DNA of 24,081 nt, taken from positions 1 through 24,081 of IMG/VR virus record IMGVR_UViG_3300030060_005853; one strand, given 5' to 3'. The DNA comes from a virus. Shown here in pieces: positions 8,446 to 15,748 of the stretch. Made by a program: the position numbers and the translations under genes. Positions within the stretch are counted from its first letter, which is position 1; the number at the start of each line of letters is the position of its first letter. The notes beneath the pieces were generated by a model. The model worked only from the letters and a program-made list of their open reading frames with translations, was not told the DNA's origin and searched no databases.

Positions 8446-9828
8446 TTAGAACCCCAATGATTTTAGTTTACTGATAGTTTTGCTTGCAGAGGTATGATGA
8501 ATACCGATACCGCCTGCCTGTTCCCACTCTTTGATGTTCTTTGGATGATCATCAATAAGAATTCCACGCTCGCCGTTCTTTACGGCATAGTCTCTCTTAT
8601 CTTTTCTACGAACCATAAACATCTTGTTTCTAGGAACGCTTGTGTTTTTCGATAGCCAAGTTCGTTTGTCTTGGGGACTCTTCGGAACCCAAGATGCATA
8701 CGCCGATAGGATCGATGGATTGTATTTGCTTATGAATTTGTACAAGGTCTTTCCATCAGACATCCATTCTAGATCTCTGTAAATGTTGGGTGCTTTGTCT
8801 GCAACTTCAGCCTTCTTGTCCCTACCCGCTTTGGTAAAGAATTTGGAATCTCTAAAGTCATGACCCAGAACATCAGAGGTAGCCTTGATGAAATCACATA
8901 GAACACCATCCATGTCACAGTAGATCTCTGGTAGTTTTTTTTCTTCTTGTAGTTTAGTAACAAGGTCTTGACCCGAACCAAAGATTTCTTTAGTCTTCTT
9001 GGTCTTGGGAATATTACCCTTGATCCAAGAAAGAACCTCATGGTTGAATGAAGTAATATCTTGCATCCTTTTGCCAGGATCCTTGATCTTGAGATACTTG
9101 AAGTCCTTGACTACCATGCGACCATCACGACCGTCGAGTGGTTTACCTGTTCTCGGGTCTGTATAGAATACGGTGTGCTTCGCACCACCTAGAATTACAT
9201 AGATACCACCGTTTACTCCATTCGGAACCTTACCTGATAGGAGTTCGTACATGGTTCGCGCCGCACCTTCGTGTGTCTTTAGGAGAATGTCATCAGGAAC
9301 AATACGAGGTCTAGACTTGTTCTGTTGGACTGCGATATGATAGTTGGTAAGAACCCAAACAACATGAATGCTCTTTGGATCATATCCAAGTGCAAGTAGT
9401 TCGGGAAGAACACCCGTAATGTCATCGATGTCCTTGAGTGTGCAGTCAAACATTACGTTTGGAAGTCTGCCTTCTTTTGCCTGACCAAGAAGAAGATCGA
9501 GGGTTCTGTCCTTGATTCCCTTCTCTTTCACAAAAGTGTGTAGTTTGAATACATCCTTCGGTCTGCGAAGATCAAGACCTTTTAGTTCGGGATATTTGTT
9601 GTGCTTATCTCGCATAGTAAGAAAAGCCTGCTTGAGTTCGTCAACATCACGAACTTTGAATTTGGTGGAATCTAGAAAGTGATCTCTTGCAAACCCTTTA
9701 CCCGAGCCTGCACCACCGGCAAGAAATACAATTTGACCGTACTTCTTACCTCCACCGACGACAATCATCTTCTCGTCAAGACGCTCTAGTTTCTCTGTGA
9801 TTTCATTGAACTCTGAAAAGTGTAGCAT
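8446..9828 (-). CDS. P-loop kinase / HAD phosphatase fusion protein (460 aa)
   Basis: Residues 38-46 form a Walker A loop, GGAGSGKGF, in a zeta-toxin/AAA-kinase-like N-terminal domain of about 290 residues. Residues 303-311 carry HAD motif I, YCDMDGVLC (nucleophile D305, acid D307). A motif II-like SILSAYAS lies near 372-379, a basic segment RRKDKRDYA near 407-415, and motif IV LIDDHPKNIKEW (D426, D427) near the end. Kinase-then-phosphatase is the same order as T4 polynucleotide kinase-phosphatase, but the kinase half is much larger and not clearly homologous. Substrates could be nucleic-acid ends or nucleotides; this is not shown. It is placed between hub genes, which is odd for an enzyme. 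Translation likely depends on the unusual Shine-Dalgarno/hairpin leader at 9829-9858. Confidence 0.82.
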   Translation of the reverse strand: MLHFSEFNEITEKLERLDEKMIVVGGGKKYGQIVFLAGGAGSGKGFARDHFLDSTKFKVRDVDELKQAFLTMRDKHNKYPELKGLDLRRPKDVFKLHTFVKEKGIKDRTLDLLLGQAKEGRLPNVMFDCTLKDIDDITGVLPELLALGYDPKSIHVVWVLTNYHIAVQQNKSRPRIVPDDILLKTHEGAARTMYELLSGKVPNGVNGGIYVILGGAKHTVFYTDPRTGKPLDGRDGRMVVKDFKYLKIKDPGKRMQDITSFNHEVLSWIKGNIPKTKKTKEIFGSGQDLVTKLQEEKKLPEIYCDMDGVLCDFIKATSDVLGHDFRDSKFFTKAGRDKKAEVADKAPNIYRDLEWMSDGKTLYKFISKYNPSILSAYASWVPKSPQDKRTWLSKNTSVPRNKMFMVRRKDKRDYAVKNGERGILIDDHPKNIKEWEQAGGIGIHHTSASKTISKLKSLGF

Positions 9829-9858
9829 TTACTTAGGCGAATTTTCGCCTCCTCCTTA
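9829..9858 (-). promoter_or_regulatory. Split ribosome binding site: strong SD, hairpin, then AUG
   Basis: On the minus strand a perfect TAAGGAGG (9858-9851, including the upstream stop codon) is followed immediately by AGGCGAAAATTCGCCT (9850-9835). The latter is a perfect inverted repeat with 7-base arms. Six bases later comes the ATG at 9828. The linear SD-to-ATG distance is 22 bases, too long for normal initiation, but folding the hairpin would shorten it to about six. Comparable leaders are described for T4 genes 38 and 25. Seen: the sequence and spacing. Inferred: that the hairpin forms and enables translation. Confidence 0.7.
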
Positions 9859-11319
9859 TGACAGTCCCATCCAGTCGGTTGACGCGGATTGTTGTGCGAT
9901 TTGTACGGCTTGATCTTTACGATAGTCCATAGACCTGTCTTGGACCTTTTCCCCGTTTGAATCTCGAACACACTTCATATGCATAATATGTCCATCATAA
10001 CTCAAATTTTGATTTATCTCCGTAACCAAATATCTACCAGATTCAAATTTATCTAGGTCATCTTTACCTTTAGATGTTGCTTGGATCGCCGCAAGATCGA
10101 GATGGATAACATTTCCTACCTGCATTCGTGAGTCACCAGCAACCTGCATCATTACCTTCTTCATCCCGATTCCCTTCATATATGACCTTCTCTTTAGAAT
10201 CCACTTTTCGGATTCATCATTGTTATCAATACCATCATACATTTGAGCATGTCGTGGTCTGTATAAGAAGTTCGACATGGGTGTCCCACTGAAGTTGTCG
10301 TTTTCTTTTGATAGGGGGTATTGTTTTTCCACATGTTCCGTGTTATCATACTCGTCTTTCAGTTTGAACGAGAATGCAGGACCACCATCTTCCCAAGCGA
10401 GACCATCTTGTTCTCTTCCCATGAACTTCTGACTAATGATATCATGAACCAAAACCGTTGAAGCATATCTGCCTCCGGCAATCTCAGATAGTCTATCTCC
10501 CTCTTCCACAAACTTTATCTCGTATATGTTTCGGAAATCAAGTGCGGTAACTCTAGTATCGGATGGTTTGTCCCTCTGTTTCGTTGGACGGTAAATGAAA
10601 TCCATAACTGGAGTTTCTTGATCCTTCAACAATTTCTCGATGGTTGTGAGATAGAACTTGGGTTTACCTTCGTCTGCATCAATCGATTCATAAAACACAT
10701 AGTTACATGCCTCAGGATTGTCAGAAGGGATTGCCCTTTGAAGTAGCCAATTTATTGATTGCAGGGGAGACCAGTAAGGTATAATGTACTTTTTTTCTTG
10801 GTCTTCTGTTGCAATTTCAATCTTCAGATCTTTATCGATCTTTAGTTTTTCATCGTATATTTTTTGGATCGTACCGCTGACTGATCCTGTATAAGACTTA
10901 CTAAACTTGGTTTGGAGGTCCATGTATGTTTCTCTCGAAACAAGTTTCATGGTATACAGTTGTTTTCTGCCTGTATTGTTCACTGTACGTTGAGGCATTC
11001 CGTATGTAACAAATTCAAGTTTCGTAGATTCTGCACCCGGAGTTTCATATTCGATTGTTACGGTTTCTTCTTGTCCAACAATAGGAAGAAACTTCTTTAT
11101 GTTACCACTATCAATGAGTGTTACATCAGCGGACATGCAGTTTGAAAAGAGATCTTGGTAAATGTTCATACTAACAAAGATACTCTTGATGTCAAAGTAC
11201 CCACCGTTGGGTGAGGTAATCTTTAGAGTCCTTAGACGAAAATCATCCGTCCCTTGATACTCGGAATCCTTCGCTTCTATCGGATTCTGTTCGTCAAAGT
11301 GTTTACCATATTCAGCCAT
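9856..11319 (-). CDS. Baseplate hub protein, gp27-like
   Basis: A 487-residue, non-secreted protein. Its first half contains the conserved-looking stretch FVSMNIYQDLFSNCMSADVT, then VGQEETVTIEYETPG, which matches the beta-barrel hub style of gp27 and related tail hub proteins. The second half (ISQKFMGREQ; GNVIHLDLAAIQ; SGRYLVTEINQNLSYDGHIM) resembles the later barrel of such hubs, where a GRYLV-type segment is common. T4 gp27 is 391 residues, so this version is longer. It sits directly upstream of the kinase-HAD gene and gp5; gp27 and gp5 form one complex in T4. The ATG at 11319 follows the gp53 stop by one base. The gp27 label rests on position and fold-like patterns, not on an alignment. 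Confidence 0.65.
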   Translation of the reverse strand: MAEYGKHFDEQNPIEAKDSEYQGTDDFRLRTLKITSPNGGYFDIKSIFVSMNIYQDLFSNCMSADVTLIDSGNIKKFLPIVGQEETVTIEYETPGAESTKLEFVTYGMPQRTVNNTGRKQLYTMKLVSRETYMDLQTKFSKSYTGSVSGTIQKIYDEKLKIDKDLKIEIATEDQEKKYIIPYWSPLQSINWLLQRAIPSDNPEACNYVFYESIDADEGKPKFYLTTIEKLLKDQETPVMDFIYRPTKQRDKPSDTRVTALDFRNIYEIKFVEEGDRLSEIAGGRYASTVLVHDIISQKFMGREQDGLAWEDGGPAFSFKLKDEYDNTEHVEKQYPLSKENDNFSGTPMSNFLYRPRHAQMYDGIDNNDESEKWILKRRSYMKGIGMKKVMMQVAGDSRMQVGNVIHLDLAAIQATSKGKDDLDKFESGRYLVTEINQNLSYDGHIMHMKCVRDSNGEKVQDRSMDYRKDQAVQIAQQSASTDWMGLS

Positions 11320-11320
11320 A

Positions 11321-12172
11321 TTAGATCATTTCCTTCATTATTCTTTTGAACTCATCGATCACTTGCGGGATGTACCGTTGCTTTAGAATACTGATCTTTC
11401 GTCTTTCATCATTCTCTTCAAAAGCAACATCAGAAATCGTTTTGATTGTGTGTGTTGTGGGGGTTACACTGTTCAAATAACCTTGCAAAACTGTCTGACT
11501 CATAGTTACGGCAGAACCGAATCCCGATCCTGTTTGACCAAGAGGAACTTGAACACCGTCTGAATCGGGGGGTGAAGCATATCCACTTATCTCCGCTGTT
11601 TCCCCGCTATTCTCAAAGTGATGTAATCCTAGTCGTTGAAACTCTACTATTCTTTTGACTCTTGTAGTAAACTCATTACCATCTTTATCTAGAGATGTAA
11701 AAATATCACCATTACTAACAGTACCAGTTTCTTGTTCGAGATTCAATTTTTGAGTAACCGGATCCCAATCTCGAACAAGACCCTTGTCTAGATTGAAAAA
11801 GACATCTGCACCCTTGACGAAATTACTTGTCACTGGTGTGTTGGTTGTATTTGAATCAAGATAGTATGCTTTACCGGGATACACTTTGTCGAGGTAAGAT
11901 TCTAGTTGTGCTTCACTAAGAGGGAAATCGTATTTCGGATCAATCACTTTATTGAATAGCATAATGATCCAGTGCATCTCTGGATCCCCATAAACCTTCT
12001 CTGCAACTACTTCAGGCGTCTCGCCTTCTTCAACATAGTACTCCTCGAACAAGGCTCCTTCTTCGATTATCTTCTCCCGAAAAGCAACTCGCCGCAATAC
12101 ATCAGTGGCGAGTCGAAGATTACCATCCTTGGAAATATCGTATCGGACTAATGGAAACTTCTCAAAGTACAT
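11321..12172 (-). CDS. 53: Baseplate wedge protein gp53
   Basis: The N-terminus MYFEKFPLVRYDI and the following block YYVEEGETPEVVAEKVYGDPEMHWIIMLFNKVIDP are characteristic of gp53. The second block resembles a LysM-like segment (ETPEVVAEKVYGD) that leads into the wedge-binding region. In T4, gp53 joins neighbouring wedges in the baseplate. The middle (residues about 105-215) is less conserved and may be an insertion. I use the ATG at 12172, which overlaps the gp48 TGA by one base (TGATG); a TTG one codon earlier is an alternative. It is coupled to gp48 upstream and followed after one base by the gp27-like gene. Confidence 0.88.
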   Translation of the reverse strand: MYFEKFPLVRYDISKDGNLRLATDVLRRVAFREKIIEEGALFEEYYVEEGETPEVVAEKVYGDPEMHWIIMLFNKVIDPKYDFPLSEAQLESYLDKVYPGKAYYLDSNTTNTPVTSNFVKGADVFFNLDKGLVRDWDPVTQKLNLEQETGTVSNGDIFTSLDKDGNEFTTRVKRIVEFQRLGLHHFENSGETAEISGYASPPDSDGVQVPLGQTGSGFGSAVTMSQTVLQGYLNSVTPTTHTIKTISDVAFEENDERRKISILKQRYIPQVIDEFKRIMKEMI

Positions 12173-13152
12173 CAATACCCATCCTTATAGTGATCTCTAT
12201 CGAGCAGTTCTAGTTCACCGAACTCTAGTGTGATTTTCTGATGAGTAGGTGCATCGGTTCCCTTGTGGAACGAAGCAACACCAGCATTTGTGTATGAAGT
12301 TTGGATGGACTTCAACGCACATCGCCCGAACTTCGCAACGAATTGGTTTTCGCCCTGTGTACCAGAGAACGTAAGAAGAAACTCTGAAGGATATGCCATT
12401 AGTGTTGTTGATCCTTCGATTCTTTTCGGTGCCGCATGAACTTTGAAGAGTCCAATGATGTCTCTCAACGCTTCACTCTCTCCTTGATTTCTTGGTGCAA
12501 AGTCATATTCGAGTGTGATGTTCCTTGAGTTGGGTTCTGAGAACAATGCTTCCTTTCTAGGATTGAAAGCCGTTCTGTTCTGTGCTTGGAATAATTTGTC
12601 TGCGTTCTCTGTTACGAAGTTACCAATCGCACCACCTACTTTGTTTACCGCCTGTGCCGCTAGAGCAGAGTCGCCTTCTGTGACCGCTCCCAAAGCCTCT
12701 CCTGCAAGTGTTCTCTTGAAGGAAGTCATTTCCCAATTCCAACCGTCACTGATCGTAAGGTTTTGTGGCATTGGGAGAATAACACTATCTTCATTTCTTT
12801 TGTATGCTTTACTCATTCGAGTGTTTGATACTGTTTCGCTGGCATAGTTTGCGATAGAACTACCTGCACCACCAAGTCCACCTTCTCTCGCGGACTGTCT
12901 TCTTCTTGTTATGGCGTCTGCATTTGAGTCCTCCGCCCTAGTAGATCCTGCTCCAGTGCGAGGACGACCTTGCGCCCTTTCGTTTCGGACTGAATCAATA
13001 GAAGATTGTCCGGGTGACGATACTGAACGAGATGAACCACCCAGACTAGCCGCCTCTTCAGAGAAGATGTCGAATAGGATGTAGTGACCTTGATCATCGT
13101 TCATTAGGTCTTGTGGAAATGCATAAATACCGGCGTCAGAGTTTGCGGTCAT
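12172..13152 (-). CDS. 48: Baseplate tail-tube cap protein, gp48-like
   Basis: The protein opens with YAFPQDLMNDDQGHYILFDI, which resembles the start of cyanophage gp48. After a low-complexity Ser/Gly/Arg linker (about residues 35-105) come LPMPQNLTISDGWNWEM and then a C-terminal domain (NITLEYDFAPRNQGESEALRD; YPSEFLLTFSG; KITLEFGELELLDRDHY) of the gp48/gp54/tube-initiator kind. In T4, gp48 sits on top of the hub and templates tube polymerisation. It is the first gene of the minus-strand operon. The ATG at 13152 has a perfect AGGAGG eight bases upstream (13161-13166). gp54 remains an alternative name because the two are related in fold. Confidence 0.78.
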   Translation of the reverse strand: MTANSDAGIYAFPQDLMNDDQGHYILFDIFSEEAASLGGSSRSVSSPGQSSIDSVRNERAQGRPRTGAGSTRAEDSNADAITRRRQSAREGGLGGAGSSIANYASETVSNTRMSKAYKRNEDSVILPMPQNLTISDGWNWEMTSFKRTLAGEALGAVTEGDSALAAQAVNKVGGAIGNFVTENADKLFQAQNRTAFNPRKEALFSEPNSRNITLEYDFAPRNQGESEALRDIIGLFKVHAAPKRIEGSTTLMAYPSEFLLTFSGTQGENQFVAKFGRCALKSIQTSYTNAGVASFHKGTDAPTHQKITLEFGELELLDRDHYKDGY

Positions 13153-13160
13153 GTTTTTTT

Positions 13161-13166
13161 CCTCCT
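13161..13166 (-). promoter_or_regulatory. Shine-Dalgarno site of gp48
   Basis: AGGAGG on the minus strand, eight bases before the gp48 ATG. It supports the start at 13152 and contrasts with the divergent gp4 gene, which has no visible SD. Confidence 0.8.
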
Positions 13167-13172
13167 AGATGA

Positions 13173-13188
13173 ATACATAATATGTATG
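13173..13188. promoter_or_regulatory. Divergent late-promoter palindrome
   Basis: ATACATA-A-TATGTAT (13173-13187) is a perfect inverted repeat with a one-base centre. It therefore presents an ATACATA box on both strands, resembling the T4 late promoter TATAAATA. On the minus strand CATACATA (13188-13181) is well placed to start the gp48-led operon with a short leader containing AGGAGG. On the plus strand the box ends six bases before the gp4 ATG, so initiation there would give an almost leaderless message. Function is inferred from sequence similarity and position. Confidence 0.55.
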
Positions 13189-13620
13189 CCATACAAAGGA
13201 AAGTTTAGTCCAGAAAACCCCTCCAAGTACGTTGGAGATCCCACTAATATCATTTATAGATCTTTGTGGGAGAGACGTTTCATGGTTTTCCTTGATGGTA
13301 ATGCCTGTGTAGCAGAGTGGGGATCAGAAGAAATCGTTGTCCCATACAAGTCGCCGGTTGATGGTCGCATGAGAAGGTATTACCCGGACTTCATAGTCAG
13401 ATACAAAAACAAAGAAGGTAAGATCGAAACTCGTTTGATTGAAGTCAAACCATCAGATCAATGCAAACCACCTAAGAAACGTCAACGTATTACAAAAGCG
13501 TACATCAATGAGGTTACACGTTGGGGTATGAATTCTGCTAAGTGGGAAGCGGCAGAACAATACGCTCAATCTAGAGGTTGGAAGTTTCAAATCCTAACAG
13601 AGAAGGAGTTGTTTACATGA
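13186..13620 (+). CDS. 4: Head completion protein gp4, TnsA-like nuclease fold
   Basis: A 144-residue protein starting MPYKGKFSPENPSKY, close in length to T4 gp4 (150). The motifs SLWERRFMVFLD (E29), YYPDFIV (P67-D68) and LIEVKPS (E86-V-K88) form a PD-(D/E)XK-type active site as in TnsA-like nucleases. In T4, gp4 (with gp50/gp65 activity) completes filled heads before tail joining. I reject the upstream extension to 13111 because it runs back into gp48; the MPYKG start matches relatives as I remember them. No SD lies before this ATG. The stop overlaps the next ATG (ATGA). It is the first gene of the plus-strand block. Confidence 0.85.
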   Translation: MPYKGKFSPENPSKYVGDPTNIIYRSLWERRFMVFLDGNACVAEWGSEEIVVPYKSPVDGRMRRYYPDFIVRYKNKEGKIETRLIEVKPSDQCKPPKKRQRITKAYINEVTRWGMNSAKWEAAEQYAQSRGWKFQILTEKELFT

Positions 13621-14276
13621 GCCTATTCAAAACCGAACTGGAAAAGGGAAGAAGCATCTTTGATATCTACGAGGAAATGGCTATAAATGCAGGAGTTATT
13701 CGCAAGAGGGGAAGTTTACGAGACAACCCAAAGAAAGCGGCTGCGTGGTATGAACGTACTATTGCGACCACTCTCAAATATCAAGCGGATAGAACTGCGG
13801 TCAACTCTGTGATTCAAGACAACACTAGAAAGGCAAATAGAATTAGGATAGGCGAGTTGTACATGTTGTATTACCCCTCTCCATTGACCTCATCCTCACT
13901 TGAGTTTTACGATAGATTCCCCCTTGTACTCTGCACAAACTACACACAGAAACACATCGAGGGTATCAATCTTCATTACTTCCCTCCAAATATGCGAACC
14001 AAGATTTTCATGAGATTGATTCAGAACAGGACAAGTACTGATTTTGCAGAGAATACAAGAGTTATCCTGAGTATGGATAGGCTCATGAAAGACCAAAATC
14101 TAGAAACAGCCCTGATTGGCTATCGCAAGTATTTGGTCAATAGGATTCGTTCGAGGGTTATACATATTGATGCACCGGATTGGTTGACTGCTTTGTATTT
14201 ACCGTTTGAAGCATTCAGAAAAGCAGGTCCAAGACAAGTCTGGGCAGAAACTCGACGAGAGGAAGCCAACATATGA
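13617..14276 (+). CDS. Conserved T4-like virion/assembly protein of unknown role (219 aa)
   Basis: The start MSLFKTELEKG overlaps the gp4 stop (ATGA), and the stop overlaps the next start (ATGA). The protein is basic and helical at the N-terminus (residues 1-80). It has a distinctive centre: RIGELYMLYYPSPL, then FYDRFPLVLC and INLHYFPPNMRTKIFMRL. I recall FPLV...GxNLHYLPPxxR segments from many T4-like phages, where they are annotated only as structural or hypothetical. No transmembrane segment or catalytic motif is visible. Tight coupling with gp4 and a tail-tube-like gene suggests a role in head-tail joining or baseplate assembly. I cannot name it. Confidence 0.72.
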   Translation: MSLFKTELEKGRSIFDIYEEMAINAGVIRKRGSLRDNPKKAAAWYERTIATTLKYQADRTAVNSVIQDNTRKANRIRIGELYMLYYPSPLTSSSLEFYDRFPLVLCTNYTQKHIEGINLHYFPPNMRTKIFMRLIQNRTSTDFAENTRVILSMDRLMKDQNLETALIGYRKYLVNRIRSRVIHIDAPDWLTALYLPFEAFRKAGPRQVWAETRREEANI

Positions 14277-14836
14277 GTCACGACATCGGAGATTTCCTTG
14301 CAAGAATCAAACAGCAAGGGATTATCAAACCAAACAAGTATCAGGTTTTGTTTGCTGGTCATGGTTTCGATGAGGCTTGCGAAGCCGCTGGTTATAGTGC
14401 TGCCGATGCAAATAGAATACTCTCGGATGCTTGCGAAGAGGTAAACTTCCCAGGCTCGACTATCGCAACAAAAGCGTTTAGAGTATATGGTTTGCCGAGA
14501 GAGATGCCATATGAGCGTCTATACAACCAACAGATCGATATGACGTTTCGTCTTGACGAGAACATGAGAATCAAATCTCTGTTTGATGCGTGGATGAAAG
14601 CGGTCGTTGATCCAAACTCACTCAATGTGACATACTACGATGACTTTATCTGCGATATGAAAATACAGATATTCAGTGATGCATCTGACACCATACCCGT
14701 ATACGAAGGTCTCATTATCGAAACTTACCCAAAGTCAATCGACGCGATTCAACTCGGATACGATCAAACAAACACATACATGAAGCAGAAGGTCGGGTTC
14801 ACCTTCCGCAAAATCGACGAAGGTTTCTTCATATAA
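14273..14836 (+). CDS. Tail-tube-fold protein (gp19/gp54 type)
   Basis: 187 residues with the pattern of T4-like tube proteins: EEVNFPGSTIATKAFRVYG, then PREMPYERLY, IDMTFRLDENMRIKSLFDAW, VYEGLIIETYPKSIDAIQL and a terminal strand QKVGFTFRKI. These match the beta-barrel architecture of the gp19 tube subunit, also present in the gp54 tube initiator. The setting (next to gp26 and the tape-measure gene, opposite gp48) suggests the baseplate tube initiator gp54 rather than the main tube protein, which usually pairs with the sheath gene gp18. Which of the two it is cannot be settled here. It starts at an ATGA overlap. Confidence 0.72.
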   Translation: MSHDIGDFLARIKQQGIIKPNKYQVLFAGHGFDEACEAAGYSAADANRILSDACEEVNFPGSTIATKAFRVYGLPREMPYERLYNQQIDMTFRLDENMRIKSLFDAWMKAVVDPNSLNVTYYDDFICDMKIQIFSDASDTIPVYEGLIIETYPKSIDAIQLGYDQTNTYMKQKVGFTFRKIDEGFFI

Positions 14837-14852
14837 TGAAAGGAAGTAAATA

Positions 14853-15596
14853 ATGCCTTTACCCACACTATCGAGTCCAAAATACCAACTAACAATTCCA
14901 TCTACAAAGGAAAAGATCTCATATCGACCCTTTGTAGTCAAGGAGGAGAAGATTCTACTGCAAGCACTAGAATCGGGACAGACGAATGCCATGTTGCTTT
15001 CGATGGCAGATGTCATCAAGAGTTGTACGGATGGTAAGGTCGATGCAGATAAGTATCCACTGTTCGATCTTGAGTATATCTTTCTCCACCTCCGAATGAA
15101 GTCTGTTGGTGAAGTAATTGATCTTCAGATCCCCTGTCAAAACGAAGAATGCGATGAAGTTATCAATACAACTCTCGATCTAGACAAAATCAAAATCGAG
15201 GTTCCTGATGATGATGCCCGAACAATCAAAATTGATGAGAAGTTGGGATTGACTCTGAAGTACCCAACCATCAAAGAGGCAGAAAGTTATGATACTGATA
15301 AGGAAGACTCTACTACAATGCTCAGGGTAATCACCGATTGTATTGTATCGATCTATGATGAAGAGGAAGTATATCAAGCGAAAGATCATACTAGAGAAGA
15401 ACTAGAACAGTTTGTAGAATCCATCCCGTCCGCCGCTTTCAATGATATCGTCGAGTTCTTCGAGACCATTCCGAAACTATCACATACTCTGAAATTCAAA
15501 TGTCCGAAGTGTAAGCATATGAATGAGTATCATCTGGAGGGGATGGATGATTTTTTTCGATATGCCTCATCCACAACTCTCTCCATAGCACGATGA
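14853..15596 (+). CDS. 26: Baseplate hub assembly protein gp26 (T4_baseplate family)
   Basis: The start MPLPTLSSPKYQLTIPST is followed by ISYRPFVVKEEKILLQALES, the signature of the gp26 family. YPLFDLEYIFLHLRMKSVGE is the second conserved block. Two cysteine pairs, C95/C100 and C217/C220, with nearby His could bind a metal ion. T4 gp26 (208 residues) assists hub assembly. The ATG is preceded by AAAGGAAG. Near the 3' end, codons for D-F-F read through a run of seven T (15551-15557) exactly phased as a -1 slippery heptamer. The next ORF lies in the -1 frame, so a longer 298-residue product is possible. Gene order (gp26, small ORF, tape measure) matches lambda G-T-H. Confidence 0.88.
   Translation: MPLPTLSSPKYQLTIPSTKEKISYRPFVVKEEKILLQALESGQTNAMLLSMADVIKSCTDGKVDADKYPLFDLEYIFLHLRMKSVGEVIDLQIPCQNEECDEVINTTLDLDKIKIEVPDDDARTIKIDEKLGLTLKYPTIKEAESYDTDKEDSTTMLRVITDCIVSIYDEEEVYQAKDHTREELEQFVESIPSAAFNDIVEFFETIPKLSHTLKFKCPKCKHMNEYHLEGMDDFFRYASSTTLSIAR
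15551..15557 (+). promoter_or_regulatory. Candidate -1 ribosomal frameshift site (T TTT TTT)
   Basis: Seven consecutive T lie in the gp26 frame as GAT TTT TTT CGA, which fits the X XXY YYZ rule. After a -1 slip, reading resumes at TCG ATA TGC CTC ATC CAC and passes without a stop through the ATG of the 51-codon ORF. No strong downstream hairpin is evident. Function is inferred by analogy with the lambda G/GT tail chaperones. Confidence 0.6.
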
Positions 15597-15748
15597 AATT
15601 GAATTTCGAGTTGATGACTCAGTTCAAGTGGAGTCTGACCGAGATTGAAAATATGATTCCGTGGGAAAGAGAAGTGTATGTGGCGCTTTTGACTAAATAC
15701 ATAGAAGAGGAGAACCAAAGACTTCAAGAACAGTCTAGGAACCGATAA
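15593..15748 (+). CDS. Small baseplate/tail chaperone ORF (51 aa), probable T-part of gp26 frameshift
   Basis: The ORF has its own ATG overlapping the gp26 stop (ATGA) and a TAA overlapping the next ATG (TAATG). It encodes 51 residues, including SLTEIENMIPWEREVYVALL and KYIEEENQRL. A small PWERE-(V/I)-Y motif helix placed between a G-like chaperone and the tape measure resembles the T extension of tail assembly chaperones. The ORF is in the -1 frame relative to gp26, and the frame is open from the slippery site to here. It may be made alone, as a gp26 extension, or both. The extended product would have 235 gp26 residues plus 63 more. Confidence 0.68.
   Translation: MKLNFELMTQFKWSLTEIENMIPWEREVYVALLTKYIEEENQRLQEQSRNR

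Noticed and set aside
8446-9828. Naming the kinase-HAD fusion as T4 Pnkp (pseT)
   Set aside because: Domain order agrees but the kinase half is more than twice as large, and no Pnkp-specific motif was recognised.
13111-13185. 25-codon N-terminal extension of gp4
   Set aside because: It overlaps the gp48 start and its SD; the MPYKG start matches the family.
15595-15613. GAAATT-G-AATTTC as a frameshift-stimulating hairpin after the T7 run
   Set aside because: A one-base loop cannot form a hairpin, and the stem is A/T-only.
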